From assembly GCF_959029255.1 (NCBI RefSeq), contig NZ_CAUFUE010000003.1, positions 155,137 through 219,136 on the forward strand: DNA of 64,000 nucleotides, given 5' to 3'. The notes beneath the pieces were generated by a model. It was given only the letters and a program-made list of their open reading frames with translations, had not been told where the DNA came from and ran no database searches. This DNA comes from an uncultured Bacteroides sp. (GTDB lineage: Bacteria > Bacteroidota > Bacteroidia > Bacteroidales > Bacteroidaceae). Both the position numbers and the translations under genes were made by a program. This document shows, one piece after another, positions 25,001 through 33,989 of this stretch; position 1 is the first letter of the stretch, and every line of letters starts with the position of its first letter.

Positions 25001-27775
25001 CTAAAACAGATTCAACTTATTTTTCTTAGCTTCTTCCAAGGAAACTGTAGAGACTTGCCTCTCTCCATTCTTCTCACGTAGTTGCTGATATTTTGTCGAT
25101 AAATCTGCCACTAACTCTTCTTTCTGCTTCGGGTTCATCAAGCGTGCCGCCACAGTCGCATTCTGAGAGGCATCCTTCAGATGAACCACCGGAGCATGAT
25201 AAACGGGAGCTATCTTCAACGCAGTATGCAAAGGGGACGTAGTGGCACCACCTATTAACAAAGGTATGTCAAGCCCGGCTTTTTCCAATTCAAGGGCCAC
25301 GTGCACCATTTCGTCCAGCGAAGGAGTAATCAAGCCACTCAAACCAATCATATCTACTTTTTCATCTATTGCATGCTGCACAATGGTTTCGGCAGGTACC
25401 ATTACACCCAAGTCGATTATCTCGTAACCATTACAAGCCATCACTACCGAAACGATATTCTTACCGATATCATGTACATCACCTTTCACGGTCGCGAGTA
25501 AAACCTTACCGGCAGAAGTGGCACCTTCCTGCTTCTCCGATTCAATGACCGGTTGCAAAATGGCAACCGCTTTCTTCATGGTACGGGCAGTCTTCACTAC
25601 TTGGGGAAGAAACATCTTACCGGCACCAAACAGGTCACCGACATGATTCATACCCGCCATCAACGGTCCCTCGATGATATCCACCGCTTTAGGATATTTG
25701 TCCAAAGCCTCGGCAAGGTCTTCTTCCAAATAATCACCGATACCTTTCGTCAAAGCATATTTTAAACGTTCTTCCAATGTCGTCCCCTCACGCCAGGCAA
25801 GTTGGGAGTGAAAAATTGAATGCCGGGCGTTACCATTCGGAACGGATGTTTTGGCAGCTTCCGCCTCCGCTTTCAGACGCTCGGCAGTCTCAATCAATCG
25901 CTCGGCAGCATCCGGTCGGCGATTCAACACCACATCCTCAATACGTTCTAGAATATCGGTAGGAACATCCGTATAAATCACAGAAGTTGCGGGATTTACG
26001 ATGCCCATATCCATGCCTTCACGGATGGCATGGTAGAGGAATACGGCATGCATCGCTTCGCGGATATAATTATTACCACGGAATGAGAACGAAAGGTTAC
26101 TGACACCTCCGCTCACGTGCGCACCGGGCAGGTTTTTCCGTATCCAGCCCGTAGCACGAATGAAATCGACCGCATAGTTATCATGCTCTTCCATGCCCGT
26201 GGCTACCGCAAGCACATTCGGATCAAAAATAATATCATGGGGGTTAAAACCTATCTTATCCACCAAAAGGCGGTAGGCTCGCTCACAAACTTCAATCTTG
26301 CGTTCATAGCTATCTGCCTGTCCTTTCTCGTCAAACGCCATCACCACAGCGGCTGCACCATATTGTTTAATAAGGCGGGCATGCTCCAGAAATTTTTCTT
26401 CTCCTTCTTTCAAAGAAATAGAATTGACGATGGATTTTCCTTGCAGGCATTTCAAACCGGCTACAATCACTTCCCACTTTGAAGAATCTATCATCACAGG
26501 GACACGCGCTATTTCCGGTTCGGAAGCAATAAGATTAAGGAAAGTAGTCATTTCCTCTTTGGCATCCAGCAAACCATCGTCCATATTGATATCGATAACC
26601 TGCGCACCATCTTCCACCTGTTGGCGGGCAATGCTCAGAGCTTCATCGTATTTCTTCTCATTTATCAGGCGCAGAAACTTGCGCGAACCGGCAACATTAC
26701 AACGTTCTCCTACATTAATAAAGTTGTTTTCAGGCTTCACTTCCAGAAGTTCCAGACCCGACAGCCAAAGATTATCAGGTTTTGGGGCAGGTATATGTGG
26801 AGTGACACCGACTGTCAGAGCGGAATATTCGGCAATATATTCGTCAGTAGTACCACAACATCCACCAATAATATTTACTAGCCCTTCCTGAATATACTCC
26901 CCAATCTCGTTTGCCATTTCGGCAGGTGTCTGATCGTATGTCCCCAAACTATTCGGCAGTCCGGCATTGGGATAGGCGCTTATATAATAAGGAGCACGTG
27001 CGGCAAGCTGCTCAAGGAAAGGCTTCAACTGACGCGCACCGAAAGAACAGTTCAGACCGACAGAGAAAATATCCGCATGTTGCACGGAAGCCAGGAAAGC
27101 CTCCAAAGTCTGTCCTGAAAGCGTACGCCCCCCTGTATCGGAGACTGTAACGGATAGCATCAAAGGAACATGAATACCGGTAGCTTCCATTGCCTGCCCG
27201 GCAGCATAAATAGCCGCTTTGGCATTCAACGTATCGAAAATGGTTTCTATCAAGAGAGCATCTACACCCGACTCCAACATAGTTTCCATTTGCTCACGAT
27301 AGGCGTCAGCCAGTTCATCATAACTCAAAGCGCGGAATGCCGGGTTGTTCACATCGGGACTCATAGAGCAGGTCTTATTGGTAGGACCTATGGAACCGGC
27401 TACAAAGCGTGGTTTATCTGGGATAAGGGCAGTAAATTCATCAGCTACCTCACGAGCCAATTTTACGGCAACGCTATTTATTTCACGTACATACTCCTGC
27501 ACATTATAGTCCGCCATGCTGACCCGGGTAGAACTGAAAGTATTGGTTTCAATAATATCAGCACCTGCCACTAAATATTTACGATGGATATCCTTTATTA
27601 TATCGGGGCGAGTCAGGCACAGCAAATCATTATTACCCTTCAATTGTCCCGAGACATGGGCAAAGCGCCCACCACGAAAGTCTTCCTCCGTTAAGTTGTA
27701 TTGTTGTATCATGGTGCCCATTGCACCATCCAGAATAAGGATGCGCTCACGCACCAACTTTTCAATAGAAGCCAT
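25001..27775 (-). CDS. metH: Cobalamin-dependent methionine synthase without the reactivation domain
   Basis: The 924-residue enzyme transfers methyl from methyl-tetrahydrofolate to homocysteine through cobalamin. Residues about 1-320 form the homocysteine-binding barrel with zinc Cys in VGLNCSFGAR and IIGGCCGTTDEY. The pterin barrel spans about 345-610 (NVGERCNVAGSRKF). The cap and B12-binding domains span about 650-900 with the cobalt-ligating His in KGDVHDIGKN. The protein ends right after the B12 domain, so the roughly 300-residue AdoMet-binding reactivation domain of full-length MetH (about 1,200 residues) is absent. It is the last gene of a NigD-like/Yip1/smpB/metH run, three bases after smpB. 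Confidence 0.95.
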   Translation of the reverse strand: MASIEKLVRERILILDGAMGTMIQQYNLTEEDFRGGRFAHVSGQLKGNNDLLCLTRPDIIKDIHRKYLVAGADIIETNTFSSTRVSMADYNVQEYVREINSVAVKLAREVADEFTALIPDKPRFVAGSIGPTNKTCSMSPDVNNPAFRALSYDELADAYREQMETMLESGVDALLIETIFDTLNAKAAIYAAGQAMEATGIHVPLMLSVTVSDTGGRTLSGQTLEAFLASVQHADIFSVGLNCSFGARQLKPFLEQLAARAPYYISAYPNAGLPNSLGTYDQTPAEMANEIGEYIQEGLVNIIGGCCGTTDEYIAEYSALTVGVTPHIPAPKPDNLWLSGLELLEVKPENNFINVGERCNVAGSRKFLRLINEKKYDEALSIARQQVEDGAQVIDINMDDGLLDAKEEMTTFLNLIASEPEIARVPVMIDSSKWEVIVAGLKCLQGKSIVNSISLKEGEEKFLEHARLIKQYGAAAVVMAFDEKGQADSYERKIEVCERAYRLLVDKIGFNPHDIIFDPNVLAVATGMEEHDNYAVDFIRATGWIRKNLPGAHVSGGVSNLSFSFRGNNYIREAMHAVFLYHAIREGMDMGIVNPATSVIYTDVPTDILERIEDVVLNRRPDAAERLIETAERLKAEAEAAKTSVPNGNARHSIFHSQLAWREGTTLEERLKYALTKGIGDYLEEDLAEALDKYPKAVDIIEGPLMAGMNHVGDLFGAGKMFLPQVVKTARTMKKAVAILQPVIESEKQEGATSAGKVLLATVKGDVHDIGKNIVSVVMACNGYEIIDLGVMVPAETIVQHAIDEKVDMIGLSGLITPSLDEMVHVALELEKAGLDIPLLIGGATTSPLHTALKIAPVYHAPVVHLKDASQNATVAARLMNPKQKEELVADLSTKYQQLREKNGERQVSTVSLEEAKKNKLNLF

Positions 27776-27778
27776 TAT

Positions 27779-28231
27779 TTATCTTTTAAACATACGCGCC
27801 ATGTCACGCTTGTCATCTTTTTCTTTAAGGGATTCCCGCTTGTCATATTGCTTCTTACCTTTGGCAAGAGCTACAACGACTTTCGCCAATCCTTTTTCAT
27901 TGATAAACAAGCGCACGGGTACAATGGTAAAGCCGGGATCTTTCGTTCCACGCATCAGCTTTTCCAGTTCTTTTTTGTTCAACAATAGTTTGCGCTCCCT
28001 ACGTGCATTGTGATTGTTGTACGAACCGTAGAAGTACTCGGCAATATGCATATTCTTCACCCACAGCTCGCCATTGGCGAAATAGCAGAACGTATCTACC
28101 AGACTTGCCTTCCCCAACCGGATAGATTTGATTTCCGTCCCCGTGAGCACAATGCCCGCAGTATAGGTATCTACCAGTTCATAGTCGAACGTAGCACGCT
28201 TATTTTTAATATTTACAGGAGCTTGTTTCAT
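27779..28231 (-). CDS. smpB: SsrA-binding protein
   Basis: The 150-residue protein binds tmRNA and delivers it to stalled ribosomes for trans-translation. Family motifs are clear: NIKNKRATFDYELVDTY, GIVLTGTEIKSIRLGKASL, ELWVKNMHIAEY and the basic C-terminal tail from KGKKQYDKRESLKEKD onward, which occupies the mRNA channel. It sits between a Yip1 gene (7 bases upstream) and metH (3 bases downstream), so all are probably on one transcript. The tmRNA gene itself is not in this window. Confidence 0.96.
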   Translation of the reverse strand: MKQAPVNIKNKRATFDYELVDTYTAGIVLTGTEIKSIRLGKASLVDTFCYFANGELWVKNMHIAEYFYGSYNNHNARRERKLLLNKKELEKLMRGTKDPGFTIVPVRLFINEKGLAKVVVALAKGKKQYDKRESLKEKDDKRDMARMFKR

Positions 28232-28238
28232 AAATCAA

Positions 28239-28814
28239 TCAATTTAGCACTACCGTCAGCTTATTAAAAACAAATTGTATCACTGCCGGACAAGCTATTA
28301 ACAAAATAGAAGAAAGAATGGTGAACCGCAAACGGTCTTTTTCCGCTACATCCATCAAAACAACACTTCCTTCCCACACCACATAGACAATGTAAAATTG
28401 CAGCAACAGCGCTATAATATTAAAATCGGGCAGCACACCGATAATAATTTGAAGCAAGAAAGGCACCACCAGCGCATACCCCGCAAACTGCTGCGTCAAA
28501 AGCATGTCATTGTCCATCCGGAACATACGAACACGCAGCCCATTGATGAGATAAGCCGCCAGAAAATATCCTCCAAACAGGGATACAGCCACTGCGCAAC
28601 ATTGCGTCATGGCATATTGAAAACTCTCCGGTCCATCCCATCCCTTCACCAGCAATGAACCGATGAAAACGGACAAGCCGCATAAACCAATCATGGGATA
28701 GACAAAAGCTGCAAATACTTTCCGCCTATCCTCTTGCAAACGAATTTCCTCCCAGGCACGAACCGGAGAGGAAATCAGTTGAATAGCTATATGTAGTAAT
28801 TCTTTGTAGTTCAA
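28239..28814 (-). CDS. Yip1 family membrane protein
   Basis: The 191-residue protein has about five hydrophobic helices (near 33-52, 65-85, 105-130, 135-150 and 165-187). The N-terminal stretch LLHIAIQLISSPVRAWEEI is typical of bacterial Yip1-domain proteins. The function of these proteins in Bacteroidales is not established. It lies between the NigD-like and smpB genes with gaps of 3 and 7 bases. Confidence 0.78.
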   Translation of the reverse strand: MNYKELLHIAIQLISSPVRAWEEIRLQEDRRKVFAAFVYPMIGLCGLSVFIGSLLVKGWDGPESFQYAMTQCCAVAVSLFGGYFLAAYLINGLRVRMFRMDNDMLLTQQFAGYALVVPFLLQIIIGVLPDFNIIALLLQFYIVYVVWEGSVVLMDVAEKDRLRFTILSSILLIACPAVIQFVFNKLTVVLN

Positions 28815-28817
28815 TTA

Positions 28818-29624
28818 TTATTTATTCAAATTCAAATTATCAAGAGTATACTCTGTATACGTCTCCGGCAATGTTATATCACTAGTATTTACTTTCGCCT
28901 TAATTATAATTCTAGTTGGATAATTTTTATTTTCCTCTTTAAAGTCAGACAATATATTTTCTATGTCATAAGCTTTATTTCTAATTGCATAAGCATCTGA
29001 TTTTGTATCAGTACCTTTATTATGGCGCAAATAGAATACCAAAGTTGAATTAGTTGCATCCTTATCTTCACTAACAGACACTAAAGAGAAAGTATGCTGT
29101 TCAAGCGCAGTCACTGCATTTTCCATTTTCCATTGAACTGGTAAAATCAGCATTTCAGCACCATATAAAGTGGGAGCAGTAGTTTGTCCATAACCATTCA
29201 GAGGATTTAAAGTCATGATAGGTGCATTTTCAACAGTCTCCTCTTCCATTTCTTCTACAGTATTAACCGCTACTGCTCTATAAGAGTCAATCGCAGCAGC
29301 TCCAACCAACTGAATATTATATTTTTTAGGAGTTGTAGATGTCGCTTTAGACTTCGCAGATGTGTCATCAACATATTTAAAAGTAATTTCAACTAAGTCA
29401 GCCGAAGAAATTTTAAAACCATATTTTGTTTCCATTTCAAGAACTGATGTTGTTGTTGGATAATACGTATTTCCTGCAAGATCCACAAAATAAGAACCGT
29501 ATACAGTACGTGCTACTAAATAACCATCATAAGCACTCTCACCATTATTATCACTAAGACATGAAGTTAAAGAAACACCCATCAACAGGGTAAAGGCAAG
29601 CATCAAGAATTTTAATTGTTTCAT
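28818..29624 (-). CDS. NigD-like lipoprotein
   Basis: The start at 29624 gives MKQLKFLMLAFTLLMG and a lipobox before Cys (SLTSC). The open frame extends 38 codons upstream, but that part has no signal character. The mature protein of about 245 residues, beginning with acidic LSDNNGES and rich in beta strands, fits the NigD-like family of Bacteroides lipoproteins. These were named from a bacteriocin-immunity-type cluster but mostly lack known function. It heads the four-gene run with Yip1, smpB and metH. Confidence 0.72.
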   Translation of the reverse strand: MKQLKFLMLAFTLLMGVSLTSCLSDNNGESAYDGYLVARTVYGSYFVDLAGNTYYPTTTSVLEMETKYGFKISSADLVEITFKYVDDTSAKSKATSTTPKKYNIQLVGAAAIDSYRAVAVNTVEEMEEETVENAPIMTLNPLNGYGQTTAPTLYGAEMLILPVQWKMENAVTALEQHTFSLVSVSEDKDATNSTLVFYLRHNKGTDTKSDAYAIRNKAYDIENILSDFKEENKNYPTRIIIKAKVNTSDITLPETYTEYTLDNLNLNK

Positions 29625-29825
29625 CTTTTTATAAATATTAGGGTTTGCAAATTTAGATAAAAGAATTGAGTTACATAGAACCCCCTTCGTTTTTTCATTG
29701 TTTTTAAGATAAATGAAGAAGTCATCCAAATACTGCACACCCTAATATTCATTTAACTTTTATTTAGTTACAGCTTAGGATAGACATTCAATCTTTTGTT
29801 CTAAAACTCTCCCGCCCCCTACCCG

Positions 29826-29918
29826 CTCCCTATTTTCTCCCTGTCTATAGAGTGAGGATTTACAGGGAGCAGATAGGGAGTTGGTAGGGACCGGGTACGG
29901 AGCAGGTACGGTTCAGGT
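29826..29918. repeat. Inverted and tandem 11-bp G-rich repeats
   Basis: CTCCCTAT-TTT-CTCCCTGT (29826-29844) pairs with ACAGGGAG-CAG-ATAGGGAG (29862-29880). From 29864 five 11-base units of the type AGGGAGCAGAT/ACGGAGCAGGT follow one another to 29918. It lies between the NigD-like and DMP19 genes and may serve as a terminator-like or slippage repeat. Confidence 0.7.
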
Positions 29919-29945
29919 TAATATTGGTCTATTTTTCCGATTTAT

Positions 29946-30443
29946 TTAAATCACAGTTGCAAACAAATCCAGATGTTCGTCCACATACCCGGCAACCAGC
30001 GAAGTATATTCTTCTTCCTTCTCCAAAAATTCATCTTCCAACTCATCAAAAGCTTCGTATTGCTCATACATCGCCATGAACTCTTCATCCGTACGTTCAC
30101 GCTCCAGGTCTTCGCGATGCTCATCATATATCTTCTTTGCCGCATATACAAGTTTGCTTAAATCACTTACTCCCCAAAGGCGCATTACTTTGGCAAAAGG
30201 ATTGGCAAAGATATATCCGCCATAACCATTCTGAATCAATTGGCAGAAACCACCATCCATCACTTCATCCCTGAATATCTGATAAGCCAACAACGAATGT
30301 TGCTCAGCAGTAAGTAAAGGCATGGTCTCTGCGGTAAGTTCTCCGTCAATTACCTTCTTATATGCATCGGTAAATACCTGGATAAAGGCATCCATTCCCT
30401 CACCGGCGGCTTGGCGCAATGCAGCATCTGTTACTTCTATCAT
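29946..30443 (-). CDS. DMP19-family protein
   Basis: The 165-residue, strongly acidic protein contains LLTAEQHSLLAYQIFRDEVM and GFCQLIQNGYGGYIFANPFA, the conserved core of the DMP19 (DUF4375) family. The founding member was proposed to act as a DNA mimic. The C-terminus is an unusually Glu/Asp-rich helix (about residues 105-150). No operon partner is apparent. DNA mimicry for this protein is only an inference from the family. Confidence 0.75.
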   Translation of the reverse strand: MIEVTDAALRQAAGEGMDAFIQVFTDAYKKVIDGELTAETMPLLTAEQHSLLAYQIFRDEVMDGGFCQLIQNGYGGYIFANPFAKVMRLWGVSDLSKLVYAAKKIYDEHREDLERERTDEEFMAMYEQYEAFDELEDEFLEKEEEYTSLVAGYVDEHLDLFATVI

Positions 30444-30539
30444 AATTATAACTATTGATTATGCCACAAAGTTAATGCTTTACACCAAAACTTCCACATG
30501 GAAAGACAGAATATCGACAAAAACCTTGCAGGAACTCCC

Positions 30540-30547
30540 TATCTTTG
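30540..30547 (+). promoter_or_regulatory. -7 box upstream of the pectate lyase gene
   Basis: TATCTTTG matches TAnnTTTG and lies 24 bases before the ATG. No good -33 TTTG is at the usual distance. Confidence 0.6.
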
Positions 30548-30571
30548 CTCACATAATTAAAAAATATTACT

Positions 30572-31720
30572 ATGAATAAATTTTTTATTTCCTTAATGTT
30601 TATCCTGCTATGCAACTGTTCTTCCGCCCCTATGCAGGATATCTTGCCGGATACAACGGATACGACCCAGCCGGATAAGGATTCTACCGGAGGCTCTACA
30701 GACAATCCGGGTGACGATACGACGGACAATTCTGCCGATGATGAAAATTATGGCACCTCTACCTACGACGCCAACTGTCCCGTCGGCTTTGCTACTATAA
30801 GCACTACCCCTACCGGAGGTAAAGGTGGAAACAAAGTCATAGTCACTACAGCAACCGAATTAACAAATGCATTGAAGAAAACAGAGAAACTCATTATTTA
30901 TATAAAAGGTATTATTACTACAGAAAAAGTCATTTCTGTCCTTGCCACCAATAAAACCCTGCTCGGACTTCCGGGTTCTGCGTTGACCAATCCTAACCGT
31001 ACGAAAGACGGTTCAGGTATCCTTTACTTCAAAAAGGGGTCTGACAATCTCATCTTGCGCAATGTCACATTCAAAAGCGCCGGTGCATACGACGTAGACG
31101 GGTGGGACAACCTGTGCATTGACGGAACCACCAATATTTGGGTAGACCATTGCGACTTTCAGGATGGTGTGGACGGTAACTTCGACTGTAAAAACGTGTC
31201 CGACAATATTGCTGTGACCTGGTGCCGCTTCCGCTATCTGATTGCCCCCCTGGCAGGAGGACCGGGAGGAAACGACGCGCATTGTTTCAGTAATCTTTGG
31301 GGAAACAGTGACAGTCACACAGAAGACCGTGGCCATCTGAACACCACCTTCCAGTTCTGCTGGTGGGATGAAGGTTGCCGTGACCGCATGCCGCGCGTAC
31401 GCTTTGCCCGGATACATATAGCCAACTGCCTATATAGCAGTACCGTCAGTAGCCATTGCATCGGTGCAGGCAAGGAGGCGGATGTCTATGTGGAAAAATC
31501 GGTTTTCACGGGATTTAAGAAGGATAAAGTCTACAAAACTTACACAGATGATGCCAAAGTATATCTGAAGCAATGCATCTCCCCGCTCAGCGGTAGCGAG
31601 GCAAGCGGTACGGGAAGTAGTTTCACCCCTCCCTATACCTTGACAACCATTGATGCCGCAAAAGTAGAAGAAGTCGTAAAGGGCAGCGCAGGTGCCACTC
31701 TGACAATAAAAGAACCGTAG
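30572..31720 (+). CDS. Pectate lyase, polysaccharide lyase family 1 (lipoprotein)
   Basis: The 382-residue lipoprotein has a lipobox in LLCNCSS and an acidic Thr/Asp-rich linker to about residue 60. A right-handed beta-helix of the PL1 type follows. Motifs WVDHCDFQDGVDGNFDCKN (calcium-binding Asp residues), HLNTTFQFCWWDEGCRDRMPRVRFARIHIANCLY (catalytic Arg) and the rung pattern IYIKGIITTEKVI fit. It would cut polygalacturonan by beta-elimination at the cell surface. A TATCTTTG box at 30540-30547 is the likely -7 element. The gene stands alone and is not part of a visible SusCD locus. Confidence 0.9.
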   Translation: MNKFFISLMFILLCNCSSAPMQDILPDTTDTTQPDKDSTGGSTDNPGDDTTDNSADDENYGTSTYDANCPVGFATISTTPTGGKGGNKVIVTTATELTNALKKTEKLIIYIKGIITTEKVISVLATNKTLLGLPGSALTNPNRTKDGSGILYFKKGSDNLILRNVTFKSAGAYDVDGWDNLCIDGTTNIWVDHCDFQDGVDGNFDCKNVSDNIAVTWCRFRYLIAPLAGGPGGNDAHCFSNLWGNSDSHTEDRGHLNTTFQFCWWDEGCRDRMPRVRFARIHIANCLYSSTVSSHCIGAGKEADVYVEKSVFTGFKKDKVYKTYTDDAKVYLKQCISPLSGSEASGTGSSFTPPYTLTTIDAAKVEEVVKGSAGATLTIKEP

Positions 31721-31800
31721 TAACTGTAAACTCTACTTTGCATTCCACAGAGCTACAACTTATTATTACTTATTTTTAATAAAAAAGTCAAACTGTACGG

Positions 31801-31831
31801 TTGGCAGAAACCAATAAAAGGAGTAACTTTG
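31801..31831 (+). promoter_or_regulatory. Promoter of the NifU-like/GGGtGRT operon
   Basis: TTGG (31801-31804), 19 bases, then TAACTTTG (31824-31831) form a good Bacteroides promoter. The untranslated leader to the ATG at 31893 is about 55 bases. Confidence 0.8.
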
Positions 31832-31892
31832 TGACCGATTTGAAAAAGTAGAACTACGTTTTTTTTAATTATAACTTAAAAAAGAGCTAATT

Positions 31893-32594
31893 ATGACTTA
31901 TTCACACGAAGTGGAACACATGTGTGTTGTGAAGAAAGGTCCTAATCACGGACCGGCTCCTATTCCCGAAGAAGGTAAATGGGTAAAAGCTAAAGAAATT
32001 GTTGACATCTCTGGTCTGACACACGGTATTGGCTGGTGTGCTCCTCAGCAAGGTGCATGTAAATTAACCCTCAATGTAAAGGAAGGCGTTATTCAGGAAG
32101 CATTAGTTGAGACTATCGGTTGTTCCGGTATGACTCACTCGGCTGCCATGGCATCTGAAATCCTCCCGGGTAAGACTATCCTCGAAGCATTGAATACTGA
32201 CCTTGTTTGCGATGCAATCAACACAGCTATGCGCGAACTCTTCCTGCAAATCGTTTACGGACGTACTCAGTCGGCTTTCTCAGAAGGCGGTTTGATTATC
32301 GGTGCCGGTCTGGAAGATTTGGGTAAAGGTCTGCGTAGCCAGGTAGGTACTTTGTATGGTACTTTGGCTAAAGGTCCTCGTTACCTGGAAATGGCAGAAG
32401 GTTACATCAAGAACATCTTCCTGGATAAAGACGACCAAATCTGCGGATACGAATTTGTTCACCTGGGCAAGTTCATGGATGAGATCAAGAAGGGAACTGA
32501 CGCAAACGAAGCTTTGAAGAAAGTTACCGGCACCTACGGACGCGTAACAGCCGAACAGGGAGCAGTTAAACACATTGACCCACGTCACGAATAA
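31893..32594 (+). CDS. NifU/IscU-like iron-sulfur cluster assembly scaffold protein
   Basis: The 233-residue protein has an IscU-like core with conserved Cys in GWCAPQQGACKL and ETIGCSGMTHSAAMASEIL, the positions that would hold a nascent Fe-S cluster. A C-terminal extension ends AVKHIDPRHE. It is always found next to the GGGtGRT gene in anaerobes, as it is here with an 18-base gap. Codon use is of the highly expressed type. Which target protein receives the cluster is not known. Confidence 0.8.
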   Translation: MTYSHEVEHMCVVKKGPNHGPAPIPEEGKWVKAKEIVDISGLTHGIGWCAPQQGACKLTLNVKEGVIQEALVETIGCSGMTHSAAMASEILPGKTILEALNTDLVCDAINTAMRELFLQIVYGRTQSAFSEGGLIIGAGLEDLGKGLRSQVGTLYGTLAKGPRYLEMAEGYIKNIFLDKDDQICGYEFVHLGKFMDEIKKGTDANEALKKVTGTYGRVTAEQGAVKHIDPRHE

Positions 32595-32612
32595 TATAAG
32601 GAGGAAAAGAAT

Positions 32613-33623
32613 ATGATTAGAGAAGTGAAATTTGAAAGTCAAGACCGTCGTATCAAGCAGATTATCGCTGCCTTGAACGCTAACGGCATCAAAGACATCG
32701 AAGAAGCTAACGCTATCTGCGAAGCTCATGGACTTGATCCTTATATGACATGTGAAGAAACTCAGCCTATCTGCTTCGAAAATGCCAAATGGGCATACGT
32801 TGTAGGTTGCGCCATCGCCATCAAGAAAGGCTGCAAGAATGCTGCTGAAGCTGCTGAAGCTATCGGTATCGGTCTGCAAGCTTTCTGTATCCCGGGTTCT
32901 GTAGCCGACGACCGTAAGGTTGGTATCGGTCATGGCAACTTGGCAGCTATGTTGCTTCGCGAAGAGACTAAGTGTTTTGCTTTCTTGGCAGGCCACGAGT
33001 CATTTGCAGCAGCTGAAGGTGCAATCAAGATTGCCGCTAAAGCAGACAAGGTACGTAAAGAACCTCTGCGTTGTATCCTGAACGGTCTCGGCAAGGATGC
33101 TGCACAGATTATCTCTCGTATCAACGGCTTTACATACGTTCAGACTCAATTTGACTACTATACAGGTGAACTGAAAGTAGTGAAGGAAATCTCATACAGC
33201 GATGGTCCTCGTGCCAAAGTAAAATGCTATGGCGCCGATGACGTTCGCGAAGGTGTAGCCATCATGTGGAAAGAAGGTGTAGACGTATCTATCACAGGTA
33301 ACTCTACTAACCCGACTCGTTTCCAACATCCGGTTGCAGGTACTTACAAGAAAGAACGTGTTCTTGCAGGTAAGCCTTATTTCTCAGTTGCATCAGGTGG
33401 TGGTACAGGTCGTACTCTTCACCCGGACAACATGGCTGCCGGTCCTGCTTCTTATGGTATGACGGATACAATGGGTCGTATGCACTCAGATGCTCAGTTC
33501 GCTGGTTCTTCATCAGTTCCTGCTCACGTAGAAATGATGGGATTCCTGGGTATCGGTAACAACCCGATGGTAGGATGTACAGTAGCTTGTGCGGTTGACG
33601 TAGCTCAGGCTTTGAGCAAGTAA
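32613..33623 (+). CDS. GGGtGRT protein
   Basis: The 336-residue protein contains the family's namesake SVASGGGTGRTLHPDN (about residues 260-275), several conserved Cys (YMTCEETQPICFENAKW, GCTVACAVD) and GSVADDRKVGIGHGNLAAMLL. It is the partner of the NifU-like protein encoded upstream, but its function is uncharacterised. The last 44 codons lie within the 347-bp direct repeat that bounds the mobile element. The C-terminus now encoded may therefore be supplied by the element, with the displaced chromosomal end at 45467-45631. Confidence 0.85.
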   Translation: MIREVKFESQDRRIKQIIAALNANGIKDIEEANAICEAHGLDPYMTCEETQPICFENAKWAYVVGCAIAIKKGCKNAAEAAEAIGIGLQAFCIPGSVADDRKVGIGHGNLAAMLLREETKCFAFLAGHESFAAAEGAIKIAAKADKVRKEPLRCILNGLGKDAAQIISRINGFTYVQTQFDYYTGELKVVKEISYSDGPRAKVKCYGADDVREGVAIMWKEGVDVSITGNSTNPTRFQHPVAGTYKKERVLAGKPYFSVASGGGTGRTLHPDNMAAGPASYGMTDTMGRMHSDAQFAGSSSVPAHVEMMGFLGIGNNPMVGCTVACAVDVAQALSK

Positions 33624-33838
33624 TTTAGAGAATTACTATATATTAAATCCCTGTAACTCTATGAGTTATGGGGATTTTTATTTTACCTATCTACAATGCT
33701 TATCCCCTATTTTGATACTCATTTCCTCTTACTATTCTTCTTATAATGGGCTGTGATTGGGTGATGGAATTGAAGCAAATTATAGCTTAAATGGGGCTTG
33801 TTTATCTAAAGGTAAGCGTGGCTGATTATCCTTAAAAT
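33492..33838. repeat. Left 347-bp direct repeat (attL region)
   Basis: It starts inside the GGGtGRT coding sequence, includes the stop codon (33621-33623) and the terminator, and ends at CTTAAAAT. After a short mismatched stretch, a further 16 bases (GCTAAATTGAAGCTAT) also match the right copy. Confidence 0.95.
33649..33680 (+). terminator. Intrinsic terminator of the GGGtGRT gene (left copy)
   Basis: CCCTGTAACTC and GAGTTATGGGG pair around TAT and are followed by ATTTTTATTTT. An identical copy lies at 45657-45688. Confidence 0.88.
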
Positions 33839-33859
33839 GGAGCTAAATTGAAGCTATTC

Positions 33860-33906
33860 TGCGTGCAATCTGTGTGCAATTTCATGTTTTTATCAAACTG
33901 CACACA
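33860..33906. promoter_or_regulatory. Doublet plus inverted motif at the left element end, probable integrase sites
   Basis: TGCGTGCAAT and TGTGTGCAAT are 11 bases apart (33860 and 33871), and the inverted copy TGCACACA lies at 33899-33906. The same layout with another sequence (TTGCGACCAT twice, then TGGTCGCAA) is found at 45868-45916 just outside the right repeat. Confidence 0.6.
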
Positions 33907-33989
33907 AGATTTCACCTATCCACCTAACAAACAGGTAGATATATCATATTTAAAGAACTTCCAAATGTCTAATTTTAAATGATTAAACA

